DNA of 64,000 nucleotides. Origin: Peteryoungia desertarenae (GTDB taxonomy: Bacteria > Pseudomonadota > Alphaproteobacteria > Rhizobiales > Rhizobiaceae). The translations under genes were made by a program, and so were the position numbers. Shown piece by piece: positions 35,232-44,838 of this stretch. Under the pieces are notes generated by a model. It made no database searches, had not been told where the DNA came from, and worked only from the letters and a program-made list of their open reading frames with translations. Position 1 is the stretch's first letter. Each line of letters begins with the position of its first letter. The DNA lies in the NCBI RefSeq assembly GCF_005860795.2, contig NZ_CP058350.1, forward strand, positions 2,386,501 to 2,450,500, given 5' to 3'.

Positions 35232-35850
35232 AGGAGGGCACTTTCGATGTTGATCAAGGAGAGGGGCGAGGAGCAATAGAAGGCGGGACGGTTAGAGGCG
35301 GTTCTAATGGCAGTAGTGGGCATCATAAGCCCGACGACTTGACGGTCGTGCAGACCGGCGCGCAAATGGCCCGCATGGCGCAGAATCTTGAGCGAGCACC
35401 AAAGCTAATACCGCTCGATGATGTGTCGGACATTGAAGATAAGCAAATCGTCGGGCGAGCAGGTCGGTACTATTCTGCATCAGGCGAGCTGTTTATAAAC
35501 ATGACCTATCCAGCCGTTGACCTCATGCATGAGCAGCTTGGTCGTGAATATGCCCAAGCTCCTGATCCGGAGGTGATGCAGCGGATAGCGAGGGGCCTAT
35601 CCCGCAACTCCATGATCAACCGAGTAGGATTGGCAGTAGTATTCGCGTTGGCGAAACGCATCAACAAAGAATGGGATGAGGACGCAATGGGTAAGGCTCT
35701 TCAGCCCGAGAGCCTTAGTCTGGCTGCCGACAACTATTTTGAGTCCTTGCAGGATGCGCGACGCATGTTGGGGAAGACTTTGAAATTGAAACGGACGGAC
35801 GGTGAGGAGGATGGGAGCGAAACTGACTAATGGGACCAAGTCACCACCCA

Positions 35851-36465
35851 TCAAAACCTCAACGTCTCACTCTCCATCGCCTTCTCCAGCAACACCGCAT
35901 AGGCCTCCTTCGGCACATCAATCGCCCCGAACGTCTTCAGATGCTCGGTGGTAAACTGCGTGTCGAGCAGCGTGAATCCACGTTCCTTCAGCCGTTCCAC
36001 CAGATAGACGAGACAGATCTTCGATGCATTGGTGCGCCTTGAAAACATGCTCTCGCCGAAGAAGGCCGAGCCGAGGGAGACGCCATAAAGGCCGCCGACC
36101 AGCTCTTCGCACTCCCAGGCCTCGACGCTATGGGCATGGCCCATGCGGTGCAGCGCGCCGTAAAGCTCGCGGATGGTCTGGTTGATCCAGGTGCTGGGCC
36201 GGTCGTCGGCGGCTTCGGCGCATTTCGCGATGACGGCGTCAAAGGCGGTATTGAAGCGGATGTCGAAGGGTTTTTGCCGGATCGCCTTGGCAAGGCTCTT
36301 CGAGACATGGAACGCGTCGAGCGGGATGATGCCGCGCAGTTCCGGTTCGACCCAGAAGAGCTCCGGGTCATCGGCCGAATCCGACATCGGAAAAAGGCCG
36401 ATGGAATAGGCGCGCAGCAGGATCTCCGGTGTGATCCCTGGGTTCCTGCCGCGTCGCCCTGCCAT
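35851..36465 (-). CDS. aat: Leucyl/phenylalanyl-tRNA-protein transferase
   Basis: 204 residues with the family signatures '[36 protein letters not shown]', '[26 protein letters not shown]' and '[21 protein letters not shown]'. It adds Leu or Phe to N-terminal Arg/Lys and so feeds proteins to ClpAP through ClpS (N-degron pathway). I chose ATG 36465 (MAGRRGRNP); the longer frame would overlap accC. It lies 7 bases after the accC stop and ends the aroQ-accB-accC-aat leftward operon. Its 3' end is 20 bases from the accessory pocket. Confidence 0.96.
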   Translation of the reverse strand: MAGRRGRNPGITPEILLRAYSIGLFPMSDSADDPELFWVEPELRGIIPLDAFHVSKSLAKAIRQKPFDIRFNTAFDAVIAKCAEAADDRPSTWINQTIRELYGALHRMGHAHSVEAWECEELVGGLYGVSLGSAFFGESMFSRRTNASKICLVYLVERLKERGFTLLDTQFTTEHLKTFGAIDVPKEAYAVLLEKAMESETLRF

Positions 36466-36472
36466 GTCAGTC

Positions 36473-37822
36473 TCAGGCCGAAGTTTCGGCCAGGTATTTT
36501 TCAAGCCAATGGATGTCGTAATCCCCATTGGCAATATCCTGGTTGGCCACCAGATCCTGGAACAGCGGCAGCGTCGTCTTGATCCCGTCCACGACGAATT
36601 CGTCGAGCACGCGGCGAAGACGCATCATGCATTCGACGCGGGTGCGGCCATGCACGATGAGCTTGCCGATCAGGCTGTCATAGTAAGGCGGAATCTTGTA
36701 GCCGGCATAGACGCCTGAATCGACGCGCACGCCAAGGCCGCCCGGCGCATGGAAATGCGTGATCGTGCCGGGCGAGGGCGTAAACGTGCGCGGGTCTTCC
36801 GCATTGATGCGGCATTCGATGGCATGACCGGAAAACACGATCTGGTCCTGCGTCACCGAGAGGCCGGCACCGGAGGCGACGCGGATCTGCTCATGCACGA
36901 GGTCGATCCCGGTGATCGCTTCGGTAATCGGATGCTCCACCTGCAGGCGGGTGTTCATTTCGATGAAATAGAACTCGCCGTTTTCATAGAGGAACTCGAT
37001 CGTGCCGGCGCCCCGGTACTTCATCTTCTTCATCGCATCGGCGCAGATCTGGCCGATCTTCATCCGCTGCTCGACGTTCAGGGCAGGGGAGTTTGCTTCT
37101 TCCCAGACCTTCTGGTGGCGCCGCTGCAGCGAGCAGTCGCGCTCGCCGAGATGGATCGCATTACCTTCGCCGTCACCCACGACCTGCACTTCGATATGGC
37201 GCGGCTTGCCGAGATATTTCTCCATATAGACCGCGTCATTGCCAAAGGCCGACGCCGCTTCCGACCGCGCCGTGTTAAAGGCGTCGTAGAGGTCTTCCTC
37301 GGTCTTGGCGACCTTCATGCCGCGTCCACCGCCGCCGGCGGTTGCCTTGATCAGGACCGGGAAACCGATCTGACGGGCCACTTCCAGCGCATTGTCCGGC
37401 GTTACTTCGCCGTCGGAACCCGGAACAACCGGAATGCCAAGCGCAACAGCCGTCTGCTTGGCGGTGATCTTGTCGCCCATCAGGCGGATATGCTCTGCCG
37501 TCGGTCCGATAAAGGTAATGCCATGGGCATCGAGAATATCGGCAAACTTGGCGTTTTCCGAGAGGAAGCCGTAGCCCGGATGAACGGCATCAGCGCCGGT
37601 GATTTCGCAGGCTGCAACGATCTGATGGATGTTCAGATAGCTTTCGCGCGATGGCGGAGGACCGATGCAAACGCTTTCGTCTGCCAGACGCACATGCATG
37701 GCGTCGGCATCGGCGGTCGAATGAACCGCAACGGTCGCGATGCCAAGCTCCTTGCAGGCGCGCAGCACGCGAAGCGCGATTTCGCCTCGGTTGGCGATGA
37801 GGATCTTTGAGATACCGCTCAT
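36473..37822 (-). CDS. accC: Acetyl-CoA carboxylase, biotin carboxylase subunit
   Basis: 449 residues; ATP-dependent carboxylation of biotin on AccB, first step of fatty acid synthesis. Visible are the N-terminal biotin-carboxylase fold ('[23 protein letters not shown]'), the ATP-grasp glycine loop '[14 protein letters not shown]', '[14 protein letters not shown]', '[16 protein letters not shown]' and '[16 protein letters not shown]'. Start ATG 37822 is 4 bases after the accB stop. Complete and unremarkable. Confidence 0.97.
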   Translation of the reverse strand: MSGISKILIANRGEIALRVLRACKELGIATVAVHSTADADAMHVRLADESVCIGPPPSRESYLNIHQIVAACEITGADAVHPGYGFLSENAKFADILDAHGITFIGPTAEHIRLMGDKITAKQTAVALGIPVVPGSDGEVTPDNALEVARQIGFPVLIKATAGGGGRGMKVAKTEEDLYDAFNTARSEAASAFGNDAVYMEKYLGKPRHIEVQVVGDGEGNAIHLGERDCSLQRRHQKVWEEANSPALNVEQRMKIGQICADAMKKMKYRGAGTIEFLYENGEFYFIEMNTRLQVEHPITEAITGIDLVHEQIRVASGAGLSVTQDQIVFSGHAIECRINAEDPRTFTPSPGTITHFHAPGGLGVRVDSGVYAGYKIPPYYDSLIGKLIVHGRTRVECMMRLRRVLDEFVVDGIKTTLPLFQDLVANQDIANGDYDIHWLEKYLAETSA

Positions 37823-37826
37823 CGGC

Positions 37827-38306
37827 TTACTCGATGATGACCAGAGGCTCGCCGTATTCGACCGGACGGCCGTCTTCGACAAGGATCTCGACAACCTTGC
37901 CCGCGCGCGGCGACGGGATCTGGTTCATGGTCTTCATCGCTTCGATGATGAGAAGCGTCTGGCCTTCCTTCACGCTTGCACCCACTTCGATGAAGGGACG
38001 CGCACCCGGCGCAGGCGCCATATAGACCGTGCCAACCATCGGAGCCGGGACAGCCTTCGAAAGATCCTTTGCGGCCGGGGCAGCAGCAGGTGCGGAGGCG
38101 GCAGGTGCAGCAGCCGGTGCCGGGGCTGCCTGCGGTGCGGCATAGGTCTGCATCTGCGGCATCGCCATCATCTGCGGTGCATTGCGCGACACGCGAATAC
38201 GTAGGTCGTCCTGCTCCACTTCGATCTCGTTCAGATCCGTATCATTGAGGATATTTGCCAGATCACGGATCAGAGCCTGATCGATACCCGATTTCTTGTC
38301 AGCCAT
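37827..38306 (-). CDS. accB: Biotin carboxyl carrier protein of acetyl-CoA carboxylase
   Basis: 159 residues. An N-terminal dimerisation part is followed by an Ala/Pro-rich linker (about 52-80) and the biotinyl domain with the biotin Lys in 'EAMKTMNQI'. The residue after the Lys is Thr where Met is more usual, which should be tolerated. The 'thumb' segment ('[16 protein letters not shown]') typical of AccB is present. It is coupled to accC with a 4-base gap. Confidence 0.96.
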   Translation of the reverse strand: MADKKSGIDQALIRDLANILNDTDLNEIEVEQDDLRIRVSRNAPQMMAMPQMQTYAAPQAAPAPAAAPAASAPAAAPAAKDLSKAVPAPMVGTVYMAPAPGARPFIEVGASVKEGQTLLIIEAMKTMNQIPSPRAGKVVEILVEDGRPVEYGEPLVIIE

Positions 38307-38328
38307 GGATGGTGGTCCTGTGTTCTTG

Positions 38329-38766
38329 TTATTGTGTGATGTTTTTCAGCGCATGCAGCGCCAGGATGTAGCTGTGAGGGCCAAAACCGCAGATCACGCC
38401 CTTGCAGGCGGGCGCAATCATCGAGGTGTGACGGAATTCCTCACGCGAATGCACGTTGGAAACATGAACTTCGATGACCGGGATCGAAATCGCCCGGATG
38501 GCATCATGCAAAGCAATGGAGGTATGGGTATAGGCGCCGGCATTGAAGGCAACGCCCAGAGATTTCTCGTCTGCTTCATGCAGCCAGTCGATAAGGGTGC
38601 CCTCATGGTTCGATTGGCGGAAATCCACGGACAGCCCGAGTTCGGAACCCACCGTCTTGCAATCCGCCTCGATGTCGGCGAGCGTCTTGCCGCCATAGAT
38701 CCCCGGTTCCCGCTTGCCAAGCATGTTCAGGTTGGGGCCGTTCAGAACTAGAATTGTCTTCATCAT
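38329..38766 (-). CDS. aroQ: 3-dehydroquinate dehydratase, type II
   Basis: 145 residues; third step of the shikimate pathway. Signature '[22 protein letters not shown]' at the N-terminus (catalytic Tyr in 'GIYG', Arg in 'KREP'), '[17 protein letters not shown]', '[16 protein letters not shown]' and '[15 protein letters not shown]'. First gene of the aroQ-accB-accC-aat operon. Two adjacent ATG codons (38766, 38763) are both usable. Confidence 0.97.
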   Translation of the reverse strand: MMKTILVLNGPNLNMLGKREPGIYGGKTLADIEADCKTVGSELGLSVDFRQSNHEGTLIDWLHEADEKSLGVAFNAGAYTHTSIALHDAIRAISIPVIEVHVSNVHSREEFRHTSMIAPACKGVICGFGPHSYILALHALKNITQ

Positions 38767-38895
38767 CCGGGGTTCCGTCGACTTTCAACCGCCTCCTATA
38801 GACCGAGAGACCCGGCAGGAAAAGCCTTTTGCGGCTTTCGGACCGGGCCTTCCCCTGAAAATGGCGGTTTGGTTAAGCCGTTCGGGGCCATTTCA

Positions 38896-39657
38896 TCAGC
38901 AGGTCGCAGCGCCACAGGCGCGGATATTGCTGACCTTCTCTTGCAGGGTATCAACGCCGACAGCGCCGAAGACCGCTTCATTGCCGAGCACGTAAGAGGG
39001 AGTTCCGGTAATGCCAAGGCTCGTTGCCAGCTGATAGGCTTCCTGCACCGAGGCATCATTCGGGTTTTCCGTCATCGTCTTGCGCAGCGCCTCTTCGCTC
39101 AGGCCAAGCTCGACGGCGAGTTCCATGGCGCTCTCTTCCGTTGCCTTCCCCTCGGCGGCCATCATCGCGCGATAGAAAGCCGGATAGGTCTCGGGCGACA
39201 ATTTGCGAACCGCATCCGATACCTTGTGTGCATCGGCAGAATCCGGCCCGAGGATCGGGAATTCCTTGAGGATGAAGCGGACATTCTTGTCCTTCTCAAG
39301 CAGCGCTTCCATGTCTGCATGTGCGCGTCGGCAGAAGCCGCAATTGTAATCGAAGAACTCGACAATCGTGACATCTGCATCGGGATTGCCGATCGCAATG
39401 TCATGGGTGGAGGAAAACAGCGCCTCCCGGTTCGCCTCGACAGCGACAGAGGCCTGCTGCTGGCGCATGGTCTCCCGCTTCTGCGTCAGTGCATCCTGGA
39501 CTTCCAGCAGTATTTCGGGATTGGCGATGAGGTATTCGCGGATAAACTCACCCATCTCCTTCTTCTGCGCATCATCCAGAGCCAGGGCAGGGAGCGGCAT
39601 GGCTGCCGGGAGCAGGGCGATCGCGAGCATCGCGATCTTGGTGAACTTGGAAGGCAT
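38896..39657 (-). CDS. DsbA family thioredoxin-fold protein
   Basis: 253 residues with a signal peptide (about 1-27, ending ALAL). A helical N-terminal extension (28-85) is like that of DsbG/ScsC- or BdbD-type proteins. The thioredoxin domain has the redox motif C106-G-F-C109 in 'FFDYNCGFCRRAH' and the cis-Pro in 'GITGTPSYVLG'. Probably a periplasmic thiol oxidase or isomerase for secreted proteins. Two further Cys lie at the C-terminus. It is transcribed alone, divergent from the aminotransferase gene. Confidence 0.92.
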   Translation of the reverse strand: MPSKFTKIAMLAIALLPAAMPLPALALDDAQKKEMGEFIREYLIANPEILLEVQDALTQKRETMRQQQASVAVEANREALFSSTHDIAIGNPDADVTIVEFFDYNCGFCRRAHADMEALLEKDKNVRFILKEFPILGPDSADAHKVSDAVRKLSPETYPAFYRAMMAAEGKATEESAMELAVELGLSEEALRKTMTENPNDASVQEAYQLATSLGITGTPSYVLGNEAVFGAVGVDTLQEKVSNIRACGAATC

Positions 39658-39848
39658 GTCTATCCTCGTCTTGAATTCTTTTCAGCCTAGCTGTCTAGCT
39701 ACAGCCGTCTCCCCGCATGGGTAACGGAACCAGAAAAACTGGCAAGTGAAAACAAAAAGCTTTCCGCTTTTTCGGGTATTGGCATTGTGATGACCTGAGC
39801 TTTGCGGCAAATGTCGGGCACTTTTTCTGCAAAAGGAGCCCGCAGACC

Positions 39849-41006
39849 GTGATTTCCGTTTCCCGCCGCAGCGCCGTCGAACCATTCCATGCCATGGACA
39901 TTCTGGCGGAGGCCACCCGTCGCCGCCAGGCCGGTCGACCGGTCATTTCCATGGCCGTCGGGCAGCCCGGTCATCCGGCGCCACGGGTGGCCCGTAAGGC
40001 GGCGGAAAAGGCGCTCGCCCATGGCCGGATCGGCTACACGGACGCGTTGGGGTTAATGGAACTGCGTAAGGCGCTGGCGAAATCCTATGAACGTCGTCAT
40101 GGATTGGCTGTCGATCCCGCCCGGATTGTCGTGACCACCGGCTCCTCCGCCGGCTTCAATCTCGCCTTTCTGGCGCTTTTCGATCAGGGCGATGCCGTTG
40201 CGATCGCCCGTCCGGGCTATCCGGCCTATCGAGCCATTCTCTCAGCCCTCGGGCTCAAGGTGGTGGAAATCCCTGTCACGGCAGAGACGGGGCATACGCT
40301 GACGCCGGAAAGTCTTGAAGCCGCCCAGCGCGAACACGATGTGCGGCTGAAAGGCGTCCTCCTGGCAAGTCCCGCCAATCCAACTGGCACGGTCACAAGC
40401 CGTGCCCAGCTGGAAACGCTCTATCGCTATTGCGGTGACAATGGAATCTCGTTGATCTCGGACGAGATCTATCATGGCCTGACCTATGGCAGCGAGGAGA
40501 CGACTGCCCTTGAATTCGGCGACAATGCCGTGATCATTAATTCCTTCTCGAAATACTATTGCATGACCGGTTGGCGCATCGGCTGGATGGTGGTGCCAGA
40601 CAATCTCGCCCGCGTCATCGAATGCCTCGGCCAGAGCCTCTACATTTCGGCGCCGGAGCTTTCCCAGATCGCTGCAATCGCCGCCCTTGAGGCAGGCGAT
40701 GTGCTGGAGGAATACAAGGCAAGCTATGCCGCCAACCGGGAATTCCTGATGGAGCGCCTGCCGGCACTTGGCCTGCCGCTGCTTTCACCGATGGACGGTG
40801 CCTTTTATGCCTATGTCGACGCGACCAGATACACCAATGACAGCATGGAATTCGCCAAACGCATGCTGGCCGAGATCGATGTGGCCGTAACACCCGGCCT
40901 CGATTTCGATCCCGTCAACGGTCACCTGGCTCTGCGGCTTTCTTATGCCGGGACCATGCAGGAGATGCAGGATGCGGCGGACAGGATGGCGCGGTGGCTG
41001 TCGTAA
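39849..41006 (+). CDS. PLP-dependent aminotransferase, class I/II
   Basis: 385 residues, fold type I aminotransferase. The PLP Lys lies in 'VIINSFSKYYCMTGWRIGWMV'. Other marks are 'ASPANPTGTV', 'SDEIYHGLTYG' (Asp contacting the pyridine N, and Tyr) and 'LRLSYAG' near the C-terminus (substrate-carboxylate Arg). The family includes aspartate, alanine and aromatic aminotransferases; the substrate cannot be told. The start is GTG 39849 with GGAG 10 bases upstream; the next ATG would lose conserved residues. Confidence 0.92.
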   Translation: MISVSRRSAVEPFHAMDILAEATRRRQAGRPVISMAVGQPGHPAPRVARKAAEKALAHGRIGYTDALGLMELRKALAKSYERRHGLAVDPARIVVTTGSSAGFNLAFLALFDQGDAVAIARPGYPAYRAILSALGLKVVEIPVTAETGHTLTPESLEAAQREHDVRLKGVLLASPANPTGTVTSRAQLETLYRYCGDNGISLISDEIYHGLTYGSEETTALEFGDNAVIINSFSKYYCMTGWRIGWMVVPDNLARVIECLGQSLYISAPELSQIAAIAALEAGDVLEEYKASYAANREFLMERLPALGLPLLSPMDGAFYAYVDATRYTNDSMEFAKRMLAEIDVAVTPGLDFDPVNGHLALRLSYAGTMQEMQDAADRMARWLS

Positions 41007-41121
41007 AAAGCACTTATTCTCATATTCTTAAATAAAAAACCTAAGGAATTGGATGAGCTCTGTTGTCTTGGGTGGCCTTGTTCAAGCTCCCTTGGACCCC
41101 TTGGACCATCTGCTGAGATAC

Positions 41122-41166
41122 AAAAAACCGCCCGCGATCTGTTCGTCACGGGCGGTTGGTTTTTTT
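41122..41166. terminator. Bidirectional terminator between the aminotransferase and rne
   Basis: AACCGCCCG (41126-41134) pairs with CGGGCGGTT (41149-41157). There is an A-run to the left and a T-run to the right, so it can end both converging transcripts. Confidence 0.85.
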
Positions 41167-41204
41167 GATCACAAGGTAGAGCGACTGCTATCGCTCCAAG
41201 GAGC

Positions 41205-44120
41205 TCAGAAGAAGCCGCGCTTCTGCCACCAGCCGGCCTTTTTCGGCTTGGCAGCCTCTTCGCTGCCTTCGCCATTTGATGTCACGGACGTGACAACCGG
41301 TTCCGACGAGGTCACGTTGGACTCGCGGTTCGCGCGGGCAGGCTTTGCGTCTTCCTGTTCAGCCTCAGGCTGAGCCTCGTCCGATGCTTTGTCTGCCTCG
41401 GTTACGGTTTCAGCCGCAGCTTCGGCTGCCACCTCGGTCGTGTCCACAACCGGTTCCTCAACCGTCTCCACAGCGGCCTTGGCGCGGCGGGTCCGGCGCG
41501 GCTTGGTTGCCGGAGCAGACACCGCATCATTGGCACCTTCAACGGCTGCCATGGCGTTGGGGGCTTGCTCCGACTTCTCAGCCGCGATTTCTTCGATCAC
41601 TTCGGCAAGGGTATCACCGTCTTCGGCGTCGCCTTCACCATCGTCGCCAGCCTCGCCCTGGTTTTCGCCAGTGATCTCGTCGCCATTGCGGTTGCGGCGA
41701 CCACCACGCTTGCCGCGACGACGACGCTTGCGGCGCTGGTTGTCTTCGCCATTGCCGGTCTCGCCATTGTCGCGTGCCTCGCCCTCGGCATCGGCATCAG
41801 CTTCGTCGACGGAAACATCCTGATCCTCATCGTCTGCTTCGCTGTCGGTGTCACCATCGCCATTCTCGACAGATGACGTGTGGCCATTGCCGTTTTGCCC
41901 ATTCTTGCCACGACGGCGGCGACGGCGCTTGCGCTTGCGGTTGCCTTGCTCGTCTCCATTGGCTGGCTGGGGCCGCGCGGTTGCTTCGCTGGAGACTGCA
42001 GCGACGTCTTCGTCGTCCTCGTCCTCCAGCTCGACGACATAGTCATCCTCTTCCGGCTCGGGCATCAGCGGCATCAGGCTCTCGATCTTCACCGGTTCGG
42101 CAACGGCTTCACCCCGTTCGATGCTGAAGAGATGCGTATTTGTGTGCCCCTGCAGATCCGCCTCGACGACGATGGAGACACCGAAGCGCGCCTCGTAGTC
42201 AACGATCGTGCCGCGCTTGTAATTCAGCAGGTACAGCGCAATCTCAGCGGTCGTGTGGACGATGATGTCGTGGGTCGTGCTCTTCAGCAGGAATTCCTCA
42301 ATGCCGCGCAGGACGTGCAACGCAACAGAGGATTGCGAGCGGATCAGGCCCGTGCCCTGGCAGTGCGGGCAGACCTGCGTGGTCGATTCCAGCACCGAGG
42401 CGCGGATGCGCTGACGCGACATTTCCAGAAGGCCGAAATGGGAGATGCGACCGACCTGGATGCGTGCACGGTCGTTCTTCAGGCAGTCCTTAAGCTTCTT
42501 CTCGACAGCGCGGTTATTGCGCTTTTCTTCCATGTCGATGAAGTCGATGACGATCAGGCCGGCAAGGTCGCGCAGGCGAAGCTGTCGCGCCACTTCTTCT
42601 GCCGCTTCCAGGTTCGTCTGGAGCGCGGTGTCCTCGATGGAATACTCGCGGGTCGAGCGGCCGGAGTTGACGTCGATCGACACGAGCGCTTCGGTCTGGT
42701 TGATGATGATGTAGCCACCGGACTTCAGCGTCACCTGCGGCTGCAGCATCTTGTCGAGCTGCGCCTCGATGCCGGAGCGAGAGAAGATCGGATGCAGGTC
42801 GCGATAGGGCTGAACCACCTTGGCATGGCTCGGCATCAGCATCTTCATGAAGTCTTTCGCTTCACGATAGCCTTCCTCGCCAGAAACGATGATCTCCGAA
42901 ATGTCCTTGTTGTAGAGGTCGCGGATCGAGCGCTTGATCAGCGATCCCTCTTCATAAACGAGGCACGGCGCAGTCGAGGCGAGCGTCAGCGTGCGCACGT
43001 TTTCCCACAGGCGCATCAGATATTCGAAGTCGCGCTTGATCTCGACCTTGGTGCGGTTGGCGCCGGCGGTACGCAGGATGACGCCCATACCCTGCGGCAC
43101 TTCGAGGCCACGGGCAATTTCCTTCAACCGCTTGCGGTCTGTCGGATTGGTGATCTTGCGGGAAATGCCGCCGCCACGGGCCGTGTTCGGCATGAGGACG
43201 GAGTAACGACCTGCAAGCGATAGATAAGTTGTGAGAGCGGCACCCTTGTTGCCACGCTCTTCCTTGGCGACCTGTACCAGCAGGATCTGCCGGCGCTTGA
43301 TCACTTCCTGGATGCGATATTGCTTGCGCGGCTTGCGAACGACGCGATCGGGAACCTCTTCCATGGCGTCTTCGGCGCCAACGGATTCGATTTCTTCCTT
43401 TTCCTCGACGTGATCGTCGTCATCGTCATCGTCGTCGTCATCATCGCGACCACGGCGGCCACCGGCATCTTCGGAAATTTCATCCAGGTCAACCATGGCA
43501 GCAATTGTTCCGCCCGAAGCGTCCTCGTCGTTGCCCTCTGGTGTCTCACTTGCCGGTTCTTCGGTCGCTGCCGCTTTCTTCGCCCGAGGCTTGCGTGCGC
43601 GCTTGGGCTTGGTCTTCTTTTCCTCAGCGACTGCCGGTTCTTCGGTTGCTGCCTCGGCAACGGCATCGGATGCTTCTTCTGCGGAGGCCGCCTCAGCCTC
43701 GCCCGTCAGTTCCTCGACACTTTCGGCCAAAACCGGGATGGCGGCAGCCATGTCGTTGATGATTGGCTGATCCTGCAAGGCCGGATCCTGAATGACGGGC
43801 TCATCGCCCTCCATGTCATTTTCCTTGCTGTGCTCTTCGGCTTCGGCGCGCAGCAAGGCCTGACGGTCGGCAAGGGGGATCTGGTAATAATCAGGGTGGA
43901 TTTCGGCGAAGGCGAGAAAACCGTGACGGTTGCCACCGTAATCCACAAAGGCTGCCTGGAGGGACGGTTCGACCCGTGTCACCTTTGCCAGATAAATGTT
44001 GCCGCGGATCTGCTTCTTGTGCTGGGATTCGAAATCGAATTCTTCGATGCGATTACCGCGAACGACAACAACGCGCGTCTCTTCTTCGTGAGACGCGTCG
44101 ATAAGCATTTTGTCTGCCAT
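41205..44120 (-). CDS. rne: Ribonuclease E
   Basis: 971 residues; the endonuclease that starts mRNA decay and organises the degradosome. The S1 domain ('GNIYLAKVTRVEPSLQAAFVDYGGNRHGFLAF') is interrupted after about residue 85 by an acidic, Lys/Ala-rich insertion of roughly 185 residues that includes eleven Asp in a row. The catalytic core then continues, with metal-binding Asp in 'LVSIDVNSGRST' and 'IVIDFIDMEEKRN' and the zinc-link 'CPHCQGTG'. The C-terminus (about 650-971) is disordered with basic clusters ('RKRKRRRRRRGK') for RNA and partner binding. This layout is typical of alphaproteobacterial RNase E. Confidence 0.96.
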   Translation of the reverse strand: MADKMLIDASHEEETRVVVVRGNRIEEFDFESQHKKQIRGNIYLAKVTRVEPSLQAAFVDYGGNRHGFLAFAEIHPDYYQIPLADRQALLRAEAEEHSKENDMEGDEPVIQDPALQDQPIINDMAAAIPVLAESVEELTGEAEAASAEEASDAVAEAATEEPAVAEEKKTKPKRARKPRAKKAAATEEPASETPEGNDEDASGGTIAAMVDLDEISEDAGGRRGRDDDDDDDDDDDHVEEKEEIESVGAEDAMEEVPDRVVRKPRKQYRIQEVIKRRQILLVQVAKEERGNKGAALTTYLSLAGRYSVLMPNTARGGGISRKITNPTDRKRLKEIARGLEVPQGMGVILRTAGANRTKVEIKRDFEYLMRLWENVRTLTLASTAPCLVYEEGSLIKRSIRDLYNKDISEIIVSGEEGYREAKDFMKMLMPSHAKVVQPYRDLHPIFSRSGIEAQLDKMLQPQVTLKSGGYIIINQTEALVSIDVNSGRSTREYSIEDTALQTNLEAAEEVARQLRLRDLAGLIVIDFIDMEEKRNNRAVEKKLKDCLKNDRARIQVGRISHFGLLEMSRQRIRASVLESTTQVCPHCQGTGLIRSQSSVALHVLRGIEEFLLKSTTHDIIVHTTAEIALYLLNYKRGTIVDYEARFGVSIVVEADLQGHTNTHLFSIERGEAVAEPVKIESLMPLMPEPEEDDYVVELEDEDDEDVAAVSSEATARPQPANGDEQGNRKRKRRRRRRGKNGQNGNGHTSSVENGDGDTDSEADDEDQDVSVDEADADAEGEARDNGETGNGEDNQRRKRRRRGKRGGRRNRNGDEITGENQGEAGDDGEGDAEDGDTLAEVIEEIAAEKSEQAPNAMAAVEGANDAVSAPATKPRRTRRAKAAVETVEEPVVDTTEVAAEAAAETVTEADKASDEAQPEAEQEDAKPARANRESNVTSSEPVVTSVTSNGEGSEEAAKPKKAGWWQKRGFF

Positions 44121-44838
44121 TTAAGCTGTGCTCCTCGGTGCCGTCAGTCTCTGGTTTGCCCGCGCGCTGAACGAATAAGCGAGCAAAATCAAAGAGACCC
44201 GGCACCGGATATGAAAGTTGTGCCACGGCGGCGCATCCAGACAGCGTTCGGACGAGAGCCAGAGAGCGGACCGCTCTTCCTTCAAACTTCGTTCTTTGAA
44301 CCTGCTGCAACGACATCAAAAACCGTACATCAACGACAATGATATGGACCCTCGGGCCCGATGAGTGCTCATCAAGAGCTTTTGGTGGAGACCACCGTTA
44401 CTTTTTGCCGAGCTTGCCGGCGAGTTGAACAAGTTTCAGGAAAAAGTGCGGCGACGGCAGATGTTTGTCCGCTTGTACAGGCGCCAAATCCAGTGTCTGA
44501 GGTTGGCAGCCGTGGCGGAGATTCGATCCCGTTTGCACTCTTATCCCTCGTGTGCCTTGTATGTTTTCTACATCACAATAGCAAGTGCCAACGGAATTGT
44601 GCCATAAAAACGCTTGATTGGCCGATAGTGACTTAACCAGCCGAATCTGCTGCTTTCGCGCGATGATAGGACTGTTTCCCGGGGTGAATTTCGATTGGCG
44701 GGTCGATATGAACGGTGAAATTCTAAAAAATGGTCGTTGTTGCGCATGCTTGATGCAAGTCATGACAGCGGCATCAGCCTGCGAGGACTGAATTTGATCT
44801 CCACTGGAACAGGTGACGACCGCCCCTGGTCGCGCTTC
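44121..44838. other. Divergent intergenic region upstream of rne
   Basis: About 700 bases between the divergent rne and amidase genes. No coding frame stands out, and the 80-120-codon frames here have poor codon use. In other bacteria RNase E controls its own mRNA through a long 5' leader, and a long rne leader would fit here, but I can point to no specific structure. Part of the right end (44746-44838) could be coding if the amidase starts earlier. Confidence 0.4.

Larger units (their letters stand above)
31390..35830 (+). pseudogene. GHKL/MORC-like ATPase gene split by an IS66 element
   Basis: Two halves of one gene, 31390-32611 and 35232-35830, joined in frame when the insertion and one copy of the 8-bp duplication are removed (606 codons plus stop). 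The N-terminal half has a GHKL ATP site: N-box 'ELFKNALEAA' (E34, N38), 'IWNSGPGM' (65-72) where the usual DxGxG Asp is Asn, and 'NFGMGAKVA' (G98-K102). The C-terminal half has 'GRAGRYYSASGELFINMTYP'. In the present state codon 408 runs into IS DNA and stops at 32646. Prokaryotic MORC/Hsp90-like ATPases are often linked to DNA remodelling or defence; that role is inference here. Confidence 0.8.

Noticed and set aside
35339..35830. Stand-alone 163-codon gene right of the IS66 element
   Set aside because: It is the 3' part of the interrupted ATPase; the frame joins exactly once the insertion and one target copy are removed. It lacks its own start signal (TTG only).
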